This document shows, in pieces, positions 8,501-17,674 of a stretch of DNA of 64,000 nucleotides. Source of the stretch: Longitalea luteola (GTDB lineage: Bacteria; Bacteroidota; Bacteroidia; Chitinophagales; Chitinophagaceae); NCBI RefSeq assembly GCF_017356035.1, contig NZ_JAFIQX010000014.1:62001-126000 (forward strand), written 5' to 3'. The position numbers and the translations under genes were made by a program. The notes beneath the pieces were generated by a model that worked only from the letters and a program-made list of their open reading frames with translations, did no database searches and had not been told where the DNA came from. Within the stretch, counting starts at the first letter, position 1; every line of letters starts with the position of its first letter.

Positions 8501-9484
8501 CCGTTGTTCGATACCCTGTCGCTATCCAAAGTCATCTTCCCCGACATTTTACAACTGATGAATATTGACGATTATCGCAATGACATCATGAACTTACTGG
8601 TTACCATGGTAGACAGCGGCTACCTGCAGGCTGCCGATTATGAAAGCAGCTTTCCGAAGATCTACCTCGAGGCCAAACAACTTTTGAAGAAACAACTGGC
8701 CAAGGAAAACAAGGCTAAAATGGAAAAAGCAGCTCGTAAGGATGCTGCTCCTACCGTTTCATTGTACGCCAATTATGATGAAGAGGAAGACCGCCCTTCC
8801 GATGCCGGCAATACCGAGCTTGACCGGTATGCCATCCTGCTGTTGCCATTCATTACCAGGAACCCGGGCGTGCAAACGTTCTTCGAACAATTGCAAACCA
8901 CCCAGGACCGGCGTTTGTTATACAATACTTTCATCCTGCTGCTTCGCAACAAACACAACGTACCCGATTCCCTGTTCATAAAGTATGCACAGCTCGACGA
9001 ATACCGCAGCGAACTGTATGTTGACCTGGAAGCCATAAAAATGACCGACAAATTTCCCAAACAATTCAGGAACCAGTTCGACATTTCAAAAAGTTTGATC
9101 GTAAAGTCGCTGACCAATTACGACAAGATCGACACCCTCATATTCCTGGACAAACTGCCCGTAGCATACGAGAATAAAAAAGGCTATGTATATTTCTTTA
9201 AATACAAACGCATGCGTGACGATATTACCTGGCAGGTAGCATCTGCAGGCATGCAGCCAGAAAAAGCAGACCTGATAGATACCAAAAATGACGACTTCAC
9301 CTCAGTTGATGAAGAGCGCAAACTGGCCAATGACAAACCGGTAAAGGAGCAGTTACAAAAAATGCTGAAGGAAATGCTGTATGCGCGCCGCAACAGCGCC
9401 TCGGTATTTTACGATGCCCGTTCTTACAGCCTGTACAGGAATTATTTATCGGAAATGGTGAAGAGCCAGCGGTACAGGGATTGA
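5594..9484 (+). CDS. TraB/GumN family protein with very long C-terminal extension
   Basis: 1296 aa with a signal peptide (residues 1-22, ending IAQQ) and a Pro/Lys-rich linker. Residues ~48-320 are a TraB/GumN (PF01963) domain: LLWEISGNG, the YLFGTMH motif at 64-70, VVALETNPE, and the terminal VGVGAAHLPGKRG motif near 293-305. Family members resemble Tiki/erythromycin-esterase-like metalloproteases; GxxH and E residues are the presumed metal ligands. Usual length is ~300 aa, so almost 1000 residues are extra. The extension has repeated beta-rich segments each starting near GGFSIQLPHVP / FTTQTCDDGFYTVSIPGK, followed by an alpha-helical, HEAT-like C-terminal half (residues ~810-1290). Envelope localisation is inferred. 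Substrate unknown. Confidence 0.8.
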   Translation: MRKCIRLLSVLMLAIVMPSIAQQTRPKTKPTPQPAAPVIPKPASKKYPSLLWEISGNGLKKPSYLFGTMHVSDKLAFHLGDSFYTAIKSADVVALETNPESWQDDYSQSVFFRGRQKGASLMNLYSNRWDWPTDHMRITTFAIDRYEEAIKAALAVEPSMINGMLYRTYGRQSEDFEEDTFLDMYIFQTGKKLGKRVSGVENFQESEKLVMEAYKAMLRDQNKKKRSYDYEGMMTNPKKVEDAYRKGDLDLLDSLESMTVFSDAFQEKFLYKRNEIQANSIDSIIKKMSLFVGVGAAHLPGKRGVIELLRQKGYTMRPIRMDSRNSQQKETVDRIRINHPFTTQTCDDGFYTVSIPGKKFYRFTDWNGMDVVQYADMVNGAYYMVTRIKTNSLSWGHSSDQVFKKIDSLLYENIPGKILKRTPITKNGYKGLDIINRTRRGDHQRYQVFVTPFEVVLFKMSGNGEYINTGNEAQEFFGSIRLKEYGAAGWQTWQPATGGFSIQLPHVPALLKDNSFGTDRLEYAARDAATGDSYLIMKANLHNFSFIEEDSFELNLMDESYGYSDFIAKQLSRRFISVNGYPALESKFRHKDGSYSSVKYVIRGPVYYAIIASYKNEHPGIQRFLQSFSITPWVYPPATTHTDTTLSITVTSPVYASAGKKNETTGMEEWIQLSNGIVDDDADDNLPPFGTRLIGNDTIGEKILVMHYKAPQYSYKKDSASLWKNATANTWFAESTFIIKQNKEYTLPNGIRCRDLQLTDTNSSRLIIAKLFYNKGHFFSISTLTDTLSTKSALLSNFFASFKPADTLKGESLFVRKTDRFMQDLFSKDSVTVKRARKSLYQVGFDSLDVPLLKKAIDSLNWTIKDYLLLKRHFIESLGKLRDASITPYLKELYWKVKDTADWQNAILHALLNQRTKTAFLAFKDLVLQEPPIMDEDYAYAPYRLPSVYADYTVGGRVGKKNSYYGRWSPLFDTLSLSKVIFPDILQLMNIDDYRNDIMNLLVTMVDSGYLQAADYESSFPKIYLEAKQLLKKQLAKENKAKMEKAARKDAAPTVSLYANYDEEEDRPSDAGNTELDRYAILLLPFITRNPGVQTFFEQLQTTQDRRLLYNTFILLLRNKHNVPDSLFIKYAQLDEYRSELYVDLEAIKMTDKFPKQFRNQFDISKSLIVKSLTNYDKIDTLIFLDKLPVAYENKKGYVYFFKYKRMRDDITWQVASAGMQPEKADLIDTKNDDFTSVDEERKLANDKPVKEQLQKMLKEMLYARRNSASVFYDARSYSLYRNYLSEMVKSQRYRD

Positions 9485-9486
9485 TC

Positions 9487-9519
9487 AGGTGTGCCACACT
9501 TTGAAAGTGTGGCACACCT
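9487..9519. terminator. Near-perfect 16-bp palindromic hairpin after the TraB gene
   Basis: AGGTGTGCCACACTTT and its exact complement are separated by one base. It begins 3 nt after the TraB stop and has no T tract, so it may act as a 3'-end/REP-like hairpin more than a strict intrinsic terminator. A sister hairpin with the same TGTGCCAC core is at 24933-24964. Confidence 0.6.
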
Positions 9520-9535
9520 TGCCTACCTTTACCTC

Positions 9536-10078
9536 ATGCTATCCGAACAACAGGTCATTGAGCAAACAAAGAACTGGATCAAAAAAATTGTAATAGGCTG
9601 CAACTTTTGTCCGTTCGCTAACCGGGAATTTAAAAATAATACCATTCATTACCAGGTAGCATTCAGCCCCAAGCGATCAGACGCCAGAGAAGCCTTGTTG
9701 CGGGAATGTAAACGGCTCGACCGGGATAGATCGATTGCCACTACCCTGCTTATTTTTCCCAATGCATTCAGCGACTTTGACGATTACCTGCAATTGGTTT
9801 CGTTTGCCGAAAAACTGTTGATTCAAAAAAAGTACGAAGGCATTTACCAGCTGGCTACTTTTCATCCTTTATACCGGTTCGAGAACAGCGCCCCCGACGA
9901 CCCGGCCAATTACACCAACCGGTCCATTTATCCCATGCTGCATTTGCTTCGCGAAGACGATATCAGAAAAGCAATACAATTTTACGGTAATGCGGAAGAG
10001 ATCCCTGAACGCAATGTTCAATTTGCAAGAGAAAAAGGCGAAGTGTATATGAAGATGTTACGAGATAGCTGCATGTAA
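9536..10078 (+). CDS. DUF1415 family protein
   Basis: 180 aa, cytosolic by lack of signal. It matches the DUF1415 family: an N-terminal QTKNWIKKIVIGCNFCPFA segment with a conserved CNFCPF motif, FPNAFSDFDDYL in the middle, GIYQLATFHPLYRF with the conserved His, and YTNRSIYPMLHLLRE. The function of the family is not established; the Cys/His motifs suggest metal or thiol chemistry but this is inference. I chose the ATG at 9536 (sequence MLSEQQVIEQ) over an upstream ATG at 9491 because the longer frame runs through the palindromic hairpin. It lies 52 nt after the TraB gene and is convergent with the ABC ATPase gene. Confidence 0.82.
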   Translation: MLSEQQVIEQTKNWIKKIVIGCNFCPFANREFKNNTIHYQVAFSPKRSDAREALLRECKRLDRDRSIATTLLIFPNAFSDFDDYLQLVSFAEKLLIQKKYEGIYQLATFHPLYRFENSAPDDPANYTNRSIYPMLHLLREDDIRKAIQFYGNAEEIPERNVQFAREKGEVYMKMLRDSCM

Positions 10079-10114
10079 CGGTTTCTGGTTTTTGGTTTAT
10101 GTAAACAATAAACT

Positions 10115-11854
10115 CTATATCCCTTTAGGAATGGATGCTATCAATTGTCTGGTGTACTCTTTCTGTGGATGAAAATATATCTGCTCTGCATCCCCTATCT
10201 CTTCTATTCTCCCTTTGTTCATCACCATAATGCGGTCGCTGATATAGCGTACGACCGACAGATCGTGGGAAATAAAAACAATGGTAAAACCCATTTCTGC
10301 CTTCAGGTCGTTCAAGAGGTTTAACACCTGCGCCTGCACACTTACATCCAGCGCCGACACCGATTCATCACACACAATGAACTCAGGATTCAGCGCCAAT
10401 GCCCGGGCAATGACGATCCGCTGCCGTTGTCCACCCGAAAACTCATGCGGATACCGGTTAAAATGTTCCGGTTTCAGATTTACTTTTTCCAGCAGTTCCA
10501 TGACCCGGTCCTTCCTTCCCACGCTGGTGGAAACAATATTATGCACTTTCAGCGGCTCTGCAATAGCCGCCCCGATAGTAAGCCTTGGATTAAGTGAAGA
10601 ATAAGGGTCCTGGAAAATGATCTGGATATCCTTACGCATCGACTTCATGCTTCGCGCATCAATTGCCGACAGGTCAGTGCCATCATAATATATCGAACCG
10701 GATGTGGGCGGTATCAGTCCCAGCAGGGTTCTGCCAAGTGTTGTTTTACCACAGCCCGACTCGCCAACCAGTCCAAGCGTTTCGCCTTTATAAATTTCAA
10801 ACCCGATATTATCAACCGCCTTTACATATTCTACCGGCTTGCCCAACAGGTTCTTCTTTGAAGGGAACCATACATTCAGGCGGCTTACCTTGATAAACGG
10901 CCGTTTTGCAGTCACCGCTTCCTGTTCATATACAACAGGTGGTGGTGGTGCAAGCTGTGCATAACGGCTTAGTTCAAACGGACGATCATGCTCCAGGAAA
11001 TCGCTCACAATTGGCAGGCGTTCTCCCTTCGGATGCAGTACCGGTCTGCAGGCCAGCAGGCCTTTGGTATAAGGGTGTTGCGGGTTACTGAAAATGGCCT
11101 GTACCGAACCCGACTCCACTATTTCACCCAGGTACATCACAATGGCCCGGTCGGCCACTTCGGCCACCACACCCAGATCGTGGGTAATAAAGATCACACC
11201 CATTTGCCTCGTTTGCTGCAATTCTTTGATCAGTTGCAGAATGGTCTTTTGCACGGTGACATCCAAAGCGGTGGTTGGCTCATCACAGATCAGCAAGTCG
11301 GGTGCACAGCTCATTGCCATCGCGATCATTACCCGTTGTTTTTGTCCACCACTTAACTGGTGTGGATAACGCCGGAACAATTGCTCAGGATTCGGCAGCC
11401 GCACCTGCCTGAAGAGATCGATCGTTTTTTGCTTTGCTTCCTGTTTACCGATCTTCAGATGAAGGCGCAACGCTTCCTGCACCTGGTGACCGCAGGTAAA
11501 AACCGGGTTCAGCGAGGTCATGGGTTCCTGGAAGATCATCGCGATCTGGTTACCACGAATGTCGCGCAACTGCTCCGGTGTTTGCGTTAATAAATTCACG
11601 GTATTCTGCCCATCGGCCGAGAATAAAATGTCACCATGAGTATACCTGGCCGGTGGTTTGGGCAATAACTGCAAAATGGATAATGAAGTAACCGACTTAC
11701 CCGAGCCTGACTCTCCTACGATGGCGACGATCTCGCCACGACTTACCCTAAACGAAATATCCTTTACAGCAGTGGTGGTCCCGATCTCTGTAACAAAATC
11801 AACCTGCAGGTTATTTATTTGTAGTAAAGGCGCTGGCATTGTTGTGGTGGCCAT
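10115..11854 (-). CDS. Peptide/oligopeptide ABC transporter ATP-binding protein with two fused ATPase domains
   Basis: 579 aa with two complete ABC domains, like YejF/GsiA, equivalent to a DppD-DppF fusion. Domain 1 (~10-260) has Walker A GESGSGKS, signature LSGGQKQR and Walker B LLICDEP; domain 2 (~320-575) has GESGCGKT, FSGGQRQR and FIVCDES. Both end in the oligopeptide-transporter tail region (NPQHPYTKGLL; HPQKEYTRQLI), a feature of the OppD/F subfamily. It energises uptake of peptides or similar solutes through permeases not encoded here. The frame extends to a TTG at 11872; the ATG at 11854 (MATTTMPAPL) is a better start. It is convergent with the DUF1415 gene, 36 bp apart. Orphan ATPase genes of this type are common in Bacteroidota. 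Confidence 0.9.
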   Translation of the reverse strand: MATTTMPAPLLQINNLQVDFVTEIGTTTAVKDISFRVSRGEIVAIVGESGSGKSVTSLSILQLLPKPPARYTHGDILFSADGQNTVNLLTQTPEQLRDIRGNQIAMIFQEPMTSLNPVFTCGHQVQEALRLHLKIGKQEAKQKTIDLFRQVRLPNPEQLFRRYPHQLSGGQKQRVMIAMAMSCAPDLLICDEPTTALDVTVQKTILQLIKELQQTRQMGVIFITHDLGVVAEVADRAIVMYLGEIVESGSVQAIFSNPQHPYTKGLLACRPVLHPKGERLPIVSDFLEHDRPFELSRYAQLAPPPPVVYEQEAVTAKRPFIKVSRLNVWFPSKKNLLGKPVEYVKAVDNIGFEIYKGETLGLVGESGCGKTTLGRTLLGLIPPTSGSIYYDGTDLSAIDARSMKSMRKDIQIIFQDPYSSLNPRLTIGAAIAEPLKVHNIVSTSVGRKDRVMELLEKVNLKPEHFNRYPHEFSGGQRQRIVIARALALNPEFIVCDESVSALDVSVQAQVLNLLNDLKAEMGFTIVFISHDLSVVRYISDRIMVMNKGRIEEIGDAEQIYFHPQKEYTRQLIASIPKGI

Positions 11855-11872
11855 AAACAAATATCGCGACAA

Positions 11873-11992
11873 TTTCTGATTTTGTGATTTAGAGATTTTG
11901 CGATTTGCTCAGGTCTGACCGTCTGATAAATCTCAAAATCTCCAAATCAACAATCTCAAAATCAGAAATCTCAAAATCAGAAATCTACATTT
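11873..11992. repeat. 7/8-bp period repeat (aaatctc / aaaatcag words)
   Basis: An array of gattttg/aaatctc-type words occupies the whole gap between the A2M and ABC genes. A related array lies at 48240-48420. No terminator was recognised for the A2M gene. Confidence 0.65.
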
Positions 11993-11993
11993 C

Positions 11994-14900
11994 CTACTTC
12001 TTGTTCACTCTTATCACCCCGCCACCATTATAAGAATGGTATTCGCCATTATACATAGCCTCGGCGCTAACCGGTCCCATTTTATAGTTACCAGGCGAAA
12101 CCGCGCGTACGGCATAATAATAAACCTTGCGATTGCTTCTCAGATCATCAAATAAATTGATACGATCATCCCGCACATCGAGGGCTGTTGGTGTTGAAGC
12201 ATCCTTGATCCATTCCATGCCCGGGATCTCTTTGGTACGTGGGTTCTCGATCTCAAAACCGGCCGGCAGAATATCGGAGATAACCACATTATCTACATCA
12301 CCGCTATAGGCTTTTTCAAGTGTGATCTGAACAACTACCAGGTCATTCTGCGTAAAGGTATTACCATCGACGCTGCGGCCATAGCGATCAAAGAAGCGGC
12401 GGCGCACCCTGATAAAATTGTCTTCTTCCCTATAAGTACCACTGGCGCTGATGCCCTCGCTTTGCCAGTAATAATACAGGTGGCCTTCCCCTTTTGAACT
12501 TATCTCAATATTGGTACCACCCAATTGTTTGGCCGTTAGCTTTAACGGGCTGCCGGCTACACTGCCCACCGTTTTACCATTCACTTTTACATCCGCAGAA
12601 ACGGTTGCCTTGTTGGCTGCACGGGCTATTTTACCCAGTGACAGAAAACTGAACGAACACTCCTGCGTACTGTACCAGTTCCGTTGTTTCAGTTTATCAG
12701 CCACATGTTTGGCCATCACCGGTATTTGCGCATTTGAAGGATCGGCATCCAGCAGGGCATTCAACGAAATAGCCTCATCGCGAATGTCGGAATAATAACT
12801 GCCGCCAGTTTGTGCAACTGATATTTCACCACTGAAGGAAGAAGGCAGCAGTTCTTTGAATTTGGCTTTATCGCCGGCCACTGCATAGGCAACACTCAAC
12901 AGGTATTTACTATCGAGGCTCAGCAACACAGGATTGGCTTTGTAATAGTTCATGGCGCTCACATTCGGTTTACCTGCCAATGCCAGCACATACAAGCTGT
13001 AAGCCACTTCCTTGGGCGCTATTTTCTTCTTTTGTGATTGGTTGTAATAGTATAAAGCGGTCTCCTTATTCTTTAACCGGTTATTCATGTAATTCAGGAT
13101 ACCATTCAATACATTCTTATCTACTTCAAAGCCTGCTTTCTGCGCTTCCAGTAAGAAATGGCCTGCATACACGGTCGCCCACCAGTCTTCGGAACCTTCT
13201 CCATCCCACAGCGTAATGGCGCCATTATACAGCTGTCGCAATTTGATCTTGCGGATCGCTTCCAGCACGTTCCAGTTGGCAGAGGATTTATTTTCTTTAT
13301 TGCTGTGCAGCTGATCGGCCAGGTCGCCAAAATACAACTGCGGGAACGCGATGGACACAGTTTGCTCCGTACAACCATAAGGATATTCGACCAGATACCT
13401 CAACTGCTTACCCAGCTCGAGCGCCGGGTTGCGGCTTACCACCAGTTGGTAGTCGGTGCTGTTCGGCAGAAAATCGTTCAACGGAATATTGATGCGTTGT
13501 GCATTACCGCCCGTAAATGAACCGCTGCCGGTTACTACCTGCAAAGGCGATGCAGGCCGGATGCTGATCTCTGTCTCATCTGTGAACTTTTCACCCAGTC
13601 CCTGCACCTCCACTTTAACTTTTCCGGTGCTTACGGCAGGCGATGCCACCACCTGAAAGATCGCCTGACCCTCGCTGTTACTGTTGAGGGATACAGATTG
13701 TTGTTTATCGCCCAATACGTTCAACGGACCACTTACATTCAATATAGCAGTAGCCGATGCCGTATTTTTCGTCGTATTCGTAATAGTGACCGGTACGGTA
13801 ACGGTATCGCCCGGACTTAAGAAACGCGGCAGCGCAGTACTTAGCACCAGTGGATCTGCTACTGTCATAGCCGCTTCACCACTACCGAAGCTTTCATCTT
13901 TATAGGCCACTGCCATCAACCGTACTTCACCACTGAACTGGGGAATATCAAACTCAAACTCGGCTTCACCACTCATGCCGGTTTTTCTGGAACCGCTCCA
14001 GTAAGAAACGACCTTGAATCGTTTGGCCGGCATCGGATTGGTACGTTTGTTCATTTCGAGGTCGCCGTCACCACCCGTACTGCTCAACGTTGCTTTCAGT
14101 TCGGGGAACAGCAGCGGATACAGATCATAGCCATTCACCTCCAGCGCCTTCGGCGCATAAAAATGGTTGTAAGGATCAGGTGTCTGAAAGTCAGTTATCT
14201 GCAACACGCCATTGTCAACGGCCGCCAGCGTTACAAAACTGTTGGCAGCTGCTTTCACGGTCACCTTCTGATGCGTACGCGAACGAACCGACTTTTGCGC
14301 CACGATCTCGACGGCTATTTTGCGGCTCTTTTCTTCCACCTTCAAACTTTTATACCCATGCGCCACCGTCAACGGTATTTCACTAACATCGTGGGGTTTA
14401 ATGAGGGTTGCGGTAACATACACGTTCGGTAAATGCGCTGCCGAAATTTTCAGGTCAACCGAAGCAGTGCGGTTCTCCACATTTACATACTGGTAGGAAA
14501 CTACTTTGTCAGTCTCCATGGTTACCAGCATCCGGCCGCTGAATGGTGTTTTGAACAAGAGCTTGGCGTTATCGCCGGCCTCGTAAGCAGATTTATCAGC
14601 TTCTATATCGATATTACCTTCTGTATTTACTTCAAATGATGAATTTTCGCCGCCCCAGAAGCCATAGCTATAAAAACTCTTGCTCACATAGCTGCTTGCA
14701 CCGGGAATGGCCACCCGCAGTTCATATTCACCGGGCGACCGCGGAACAAAGCCGTAGGACGCCGTTTCACCACTTACTGTAATGGTTTGTTCGGCCACTA
14801 TCTTATCATCCTTTTGTGATTCGTACCTGAAATAATCACCGCTTTTTGAAAGCACGGTACGGTATTCATGTTTGATCACTTTTACTTCAGCGCGCGCTCC

Positions 14901-17408
14901 GTTCAGCACCTGCTCATCTTTGTTCAGCGCAATGATGGGAAATTTCACCTGCTGGTTCAACGGATAGTACCAGTAACCATCGCTGCCCAAACCAAAGAAT
15001 ACTTTTTGGGTATAAATATGGGCAGTTGCACTGCGGCTCACCGGACGACCGGTTTCATCAAATACGGTGGCATAAAAAGTGGTCTTCAACAATCCTTTAT
15101 TGGCAAACAGGGCCGGCACCTCAAAGTTTTGTTTCGCATTCCCGTTCTCATCAGTACTGCCTTCGTTCACCGCTTTGTCAAATGACATGCCCTGGTTTGT
15201 AATACTAAAATCATACTTGCTGTATTTCTTCGGATTGAAATAAGCGGCGCTGGTCTGGATCTCTGTTTCGTAATTCCGGTTGGCAGCCGGCGGTCCGAAA
15301 AAGTTAACCGCATTGATAGCCAATGTAGCTGATTGACCAGGCTCCAGGGATGTTTTATCGAGTTTCGCTGTTACCTTAATGCGATCTGGCACAAATTCTT
15401 CAATGCTGAAATTCTTGCTGGCCAGCAGTACATCGTTGGAGGTGTAAACTTCCAGCGTATAACTACCGGTTATAGCCGCCTCGTTAATATCAACATCACC
15501 ATCTGTAGCGCCCTGTGCATTCAGGGTTTTACGGAAGCTCTTTAATTCTTTACCATTCGGCAGCAGGAACTTCATTTTTACCGGCAGCTCGCCCGGCGAC
15601 TTCCATTGGCGATCGCGCAGGATCACCGCAAAATTCACTTTTTCACCAGGCCGGTAAATATCGCGCTCGGCATAGATAAATGCATCGAGTCCGGTACTGT
15701 TGCTGCGTTTGCCACCCACTTCAAAGCGGGAGGTATTTACTTTTGTACTGCTAAAAGGCAGGTAGTTGAAATCATTGGCGGTTTTGGCAATGATCATGGC
15801 CGGTTTAAAGCCGGCAAATTCCTTGCGGGAGAAAGCCACCTCCGCCACACCATCGGCATTGGTAGCGCCGGTACCCAATACCTGGTTATTGTTGCCATAG
15901 ACAACTACGTTCATGCCGTTGACCGGCTGGGCAGTTTTAATAGAGTTGGCAAACACAAACAGTTTATCGTTTCCTTCACGGGCAATTAACCCGATATCTG
16001 ATTTGGAAATAAAACGGCTGTCGCTGATCCAGTAATCCGTTGCCGACCGCATTTTGATATGATATATGCCTTTGAAATCAGGCAGGCGGTCTTCTACATT
16101 GAAACTGAACAGCCGGCTGCTGCCATATTTCGGCAGCGAGCGGGTATCTATCTCCTGTTCATAGATCACATCCCCGAAAGAAGCATCACTATTGCCATAA
16201 TAATCCCCTTCGTAATATTCGTCTTCGTAGCCGCCGCTTCTTGTATCTTTCGGACTGTACCCATAGCGTTGTGCTGCCAGCAGGTTGCTTTCATATATTT
16301 TGGAGATGATCACCTTTACCTTTGGGATATTGGTGATGCGCACCTCTATATTCTGATTGCCGAGTGCACTCAGGTAAACAGCTTTGCTGTTGCCAAAACG
16401 CAGGGATGGCTCCAGCTCACCAAAGGCAACATTATTATCATATTGTTCGCGTAATACGCCGCCAATACGGCCACGCAGTCCTTTGGCAATGGTGAATACA
16501 TAACTTTTATCTGCATCAAAGTTATCACTGCTCACGGCAAAACCGTCTTCCGTTTGTTCAATACTGAATTTTACCGCAGGATTAAAACGGATCAGGGAAG
16601 AAATGTTTTCCATGAGCACCTGCTGGCTGGTGCGAACAAACACTTTTCCGGTCAATCCATCATGTTCGGCAGTAACATCGTTAATGGTAAGGTTATACGG
16701 CGAAGGAATGAACACTTTATTTTCGATCGCTTCTTTGGTTCCGTTCACGCCACCATCGGGCACCAGACCTTTGTCGAAGCTTACCTTGGCCTCCAGGTCT
16801 TTATCTTCCAGTTTCAGTCCGGCAATACGCAGGGTGATCCTGCTGTCGGTACCTTCTGTAATAATGGTATAATCAAGGGGTTTACCACCCAGCTGCAACT
16901 GCATTTTATCTTTTATCGTAGCCGGACTAATAGCGTAATTAAAATACAGGTCAACCTGTGGGTAGGCCTTTGTTGAGTGCTGGTCGGCGAGCATCCAGGT
17001 TACGTTTGTATTATCCAGTTGCAGGAAGGGCGTATAGAAATTTATTTTCTCGCCTTTATCCAGCTTGCCGTATTTGCTGTGATCGAGCAGGTCGCCGCGC
17101 AGGCTTGCCTGGTAGGTAGTGGCAGGCGATAAAGGTTGTGCCGGCGAGAACACCAGTTCATCGGGATGCTCCCAGCGAAAGCGTCCGGCGATCTTAGGTT
17201 CAAAGGAAATATACTCAGTAGAATCCCAATTATTCAACAGTGAATCAGGAACAAGGGCCTTATCAAAACGGAACACCAGGTTACCAAGGGATTGCACTTC
17301 CCCTTTGGCATTGGTATAACTCAGGGAAACAGCGCTTCGATTACAGGCGGCGATGATACTCACGACAAAAACGCCTATTGTAATCAGGGCGATCAGTGGC
17401 TTACGCAT
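11994..17408 (-). CDS. Bacterial alpha-2-macroglobulin lipoprotein
   Basis: 1804 aa lipoprotein (lipobox SIIAAC, Cys22). The bacterial A2M layout is visible: N-terminal MG domains, a FIYAERDIYRPGEKVNF segment (~575-590) that marks the central MG region, and the thioester motif YPYGCTEQTV around residue 1343, followed by the alpha-helical thioester domain and a C-terminal receptor-binding-like domain (NNVVISDILPAGFEIENP). The CxEQ cysteine and glutamine needed for the internal thioester are present. Family members trap proteases in the periplasm by covalent bonding through the thioester after bait-region cleavage. The gene is divergent from pbpC with 266 bp between the starts; in enterobacteria the equivalents (yfhM, pbpC) are in one operon. 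A joint role in envelope defence and wall repair is inferred. Confidence 0.93.
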   Translation of the reverse strand: MRKPLIALITIGVFVVSIIAACNRSAVSLSYTNAKGEVQSLGNLVFRFDKALVPDSLLNNWDSTEYISFEPKIAGRFRWEHPDELVFSPAQPLSPATTYQASLRGDLLDHSKYGKLDKGEKINFYTPFLQLDNTNVTWMLADQHSTKAYPQVDLYFNYAISPATIKDKMQLQLGGKPLDYTIITEGTDSRITLRIAGLKLEDKDLEAKVSFDKGLVPDGGVNGTKEAIENKVFIPSPYNLTINDVTAEHDGLTGKVFVRTSQQVLMENISSLIRFNPAVKFSIEQTEDGFAVSSDNFDADKSYVFTIAKGLRGRIGGVLREQYDNNVAFGELEPSLRFGNSKAVYLSALGNQNIEVRITNIPKVKVIISKIYESNLLAAQRYGYSPKDTRSGGYEDEYYEGDYYGNSDASFGDVIYEQEIDTRSLPKYGSSRLFSFNVEDRLPDFKGIYHIKMRSATDYWISDSRFISKSDIGLIAREGNDKLFVFANSIKTAQPVNGMNVVVYGNNNQVLGTGATNADGVAEVAFSRKEFAGFKPAMIIAKTANDFNYLPFSSTKVNTSRFEVGGKRSNSTGLDAFIYAERDIYRPGEKVNFAVILRDRQWKSPGELPVKMKFLLPNGKELKSFRKTLNAQGATDGDVDINEAAITGSYTLEVYTSNDVLLASKNFSIEEFVPDRIKVTAKLDKTSLEPGQSATLAINAVNFFGPPAANRNYETEIQTSAAYFNPKKYSKYDFSITNQGMSFDKAVNEGSTDENGNAKQNFEVPALFANKGLLKTTFYATVFDETGRPVSRSATAHIYTQKVFFGLGSDGYWYYPLNQQVKFPIIALNKDEQVLNGARAEVKVIKHEYRTVLSKSGDYFRYESQKDDKIVAEQTITVSGETASYGFVPRSPGEYELRVAIPGASSYVSKSFYSYGFWGGENSSFEVNTEGNIDIEADKSAYEAGDNAKLLFKTPFSGRMLVTMETDKVVSYQYVNVENRTASVDLKISAAHLPNVYVTATLIKPHDVSEIPLTVAHGYKSLKVEEKSRKIAVEIVAQKSVRSRTHQKVTVKAAANSFVTLAAVDNGVLQITDFQTPDPYNHFYAPKALEVNGYDLYPLLFPELKATLSSTGGDGDLEMNKRTNPMPAKRFKVVSYWSGSRKTGMSGEAEFEFDIPQFSGEVRLMAVAYKDESFGSGEAAMTVADPLVLSTALPRFLSPGDTVTVPVTITNTTKNTASATAILNVSGPLNVLGDKQQSVSLNSNSEGQAIFQVVASPAVSTGKVKVEVQGLGEKFTDETEISIRPASPLQVVTGSGSFTGGNAQRINIPLNDFLPNSTDYQLVVSRNPALELGKQLRYLVEYPYGCTEQTVSIAFPQLYFGDLADQLHSNKENKSSANWNVLEAIRKIKLRQLYNGAITLWDGEGSEDWWATVYAGHFLLEAQKAGFEVDKNVLNGILNYMNNRLKNKETALYYYNQSQKKKIAPKEVAYSLYVLALAGKPNVSAMNYYKANPVLLSLDSKYLLSVAYAVAGDKAKFKELLPSSFSGEISVAQTGGSYYSDIRDEAISLNALLDADPSNAQIPVMAKHVADKLKQRNWYSTQECSFSFLSLGKIARAANKATVSADVKVNGKTVGSVAGSPLKLTAKQLGGTNIEISSKGEGHLYYYWQSEGISASGTYREEDNFIRVRRRFFDRYGRSVDGNTFTQNDLVVVQITLEKAYSGDVDNVVISDILPAGFEIENPRTKEIPGMEWIKDASTPTALDVRDDRINLFDDLRSNRKVYYYAVRAVSPGNYKMGPVSAEAMYNGEYHSYNGGGVIRVNKK

Positions 17409-17674
17409 ATAGGGTTAAAGTATTAGAGAAGTTAGGGCCCACCCGTTCCGAAGGACAATCCGGGCAGGGTTGGGGGCGTTAAAATACAAAAAGGAATATA
17501 ATTATTATACTGTTCTTTTGTTGGTTGAAAATAAACCGGAAATTAGCAAGGAACTATGGAGGCAGGCTTGACGAACCCATAGCGTTAAAATTATACACGA
17601 AAGTTACAATCAATTAACAGACACTGCCTGTTAATTTGTTATTAAAGTGCCTGAACCGAGGTGATACAACACAC

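Noticed and set aside
12127-17319. Many 60-140 aa plus-strand frames opposite the A2M gene
   Set aside because: Shadows of a strongly supported 1804-aa gene; no start, signal or domain support.
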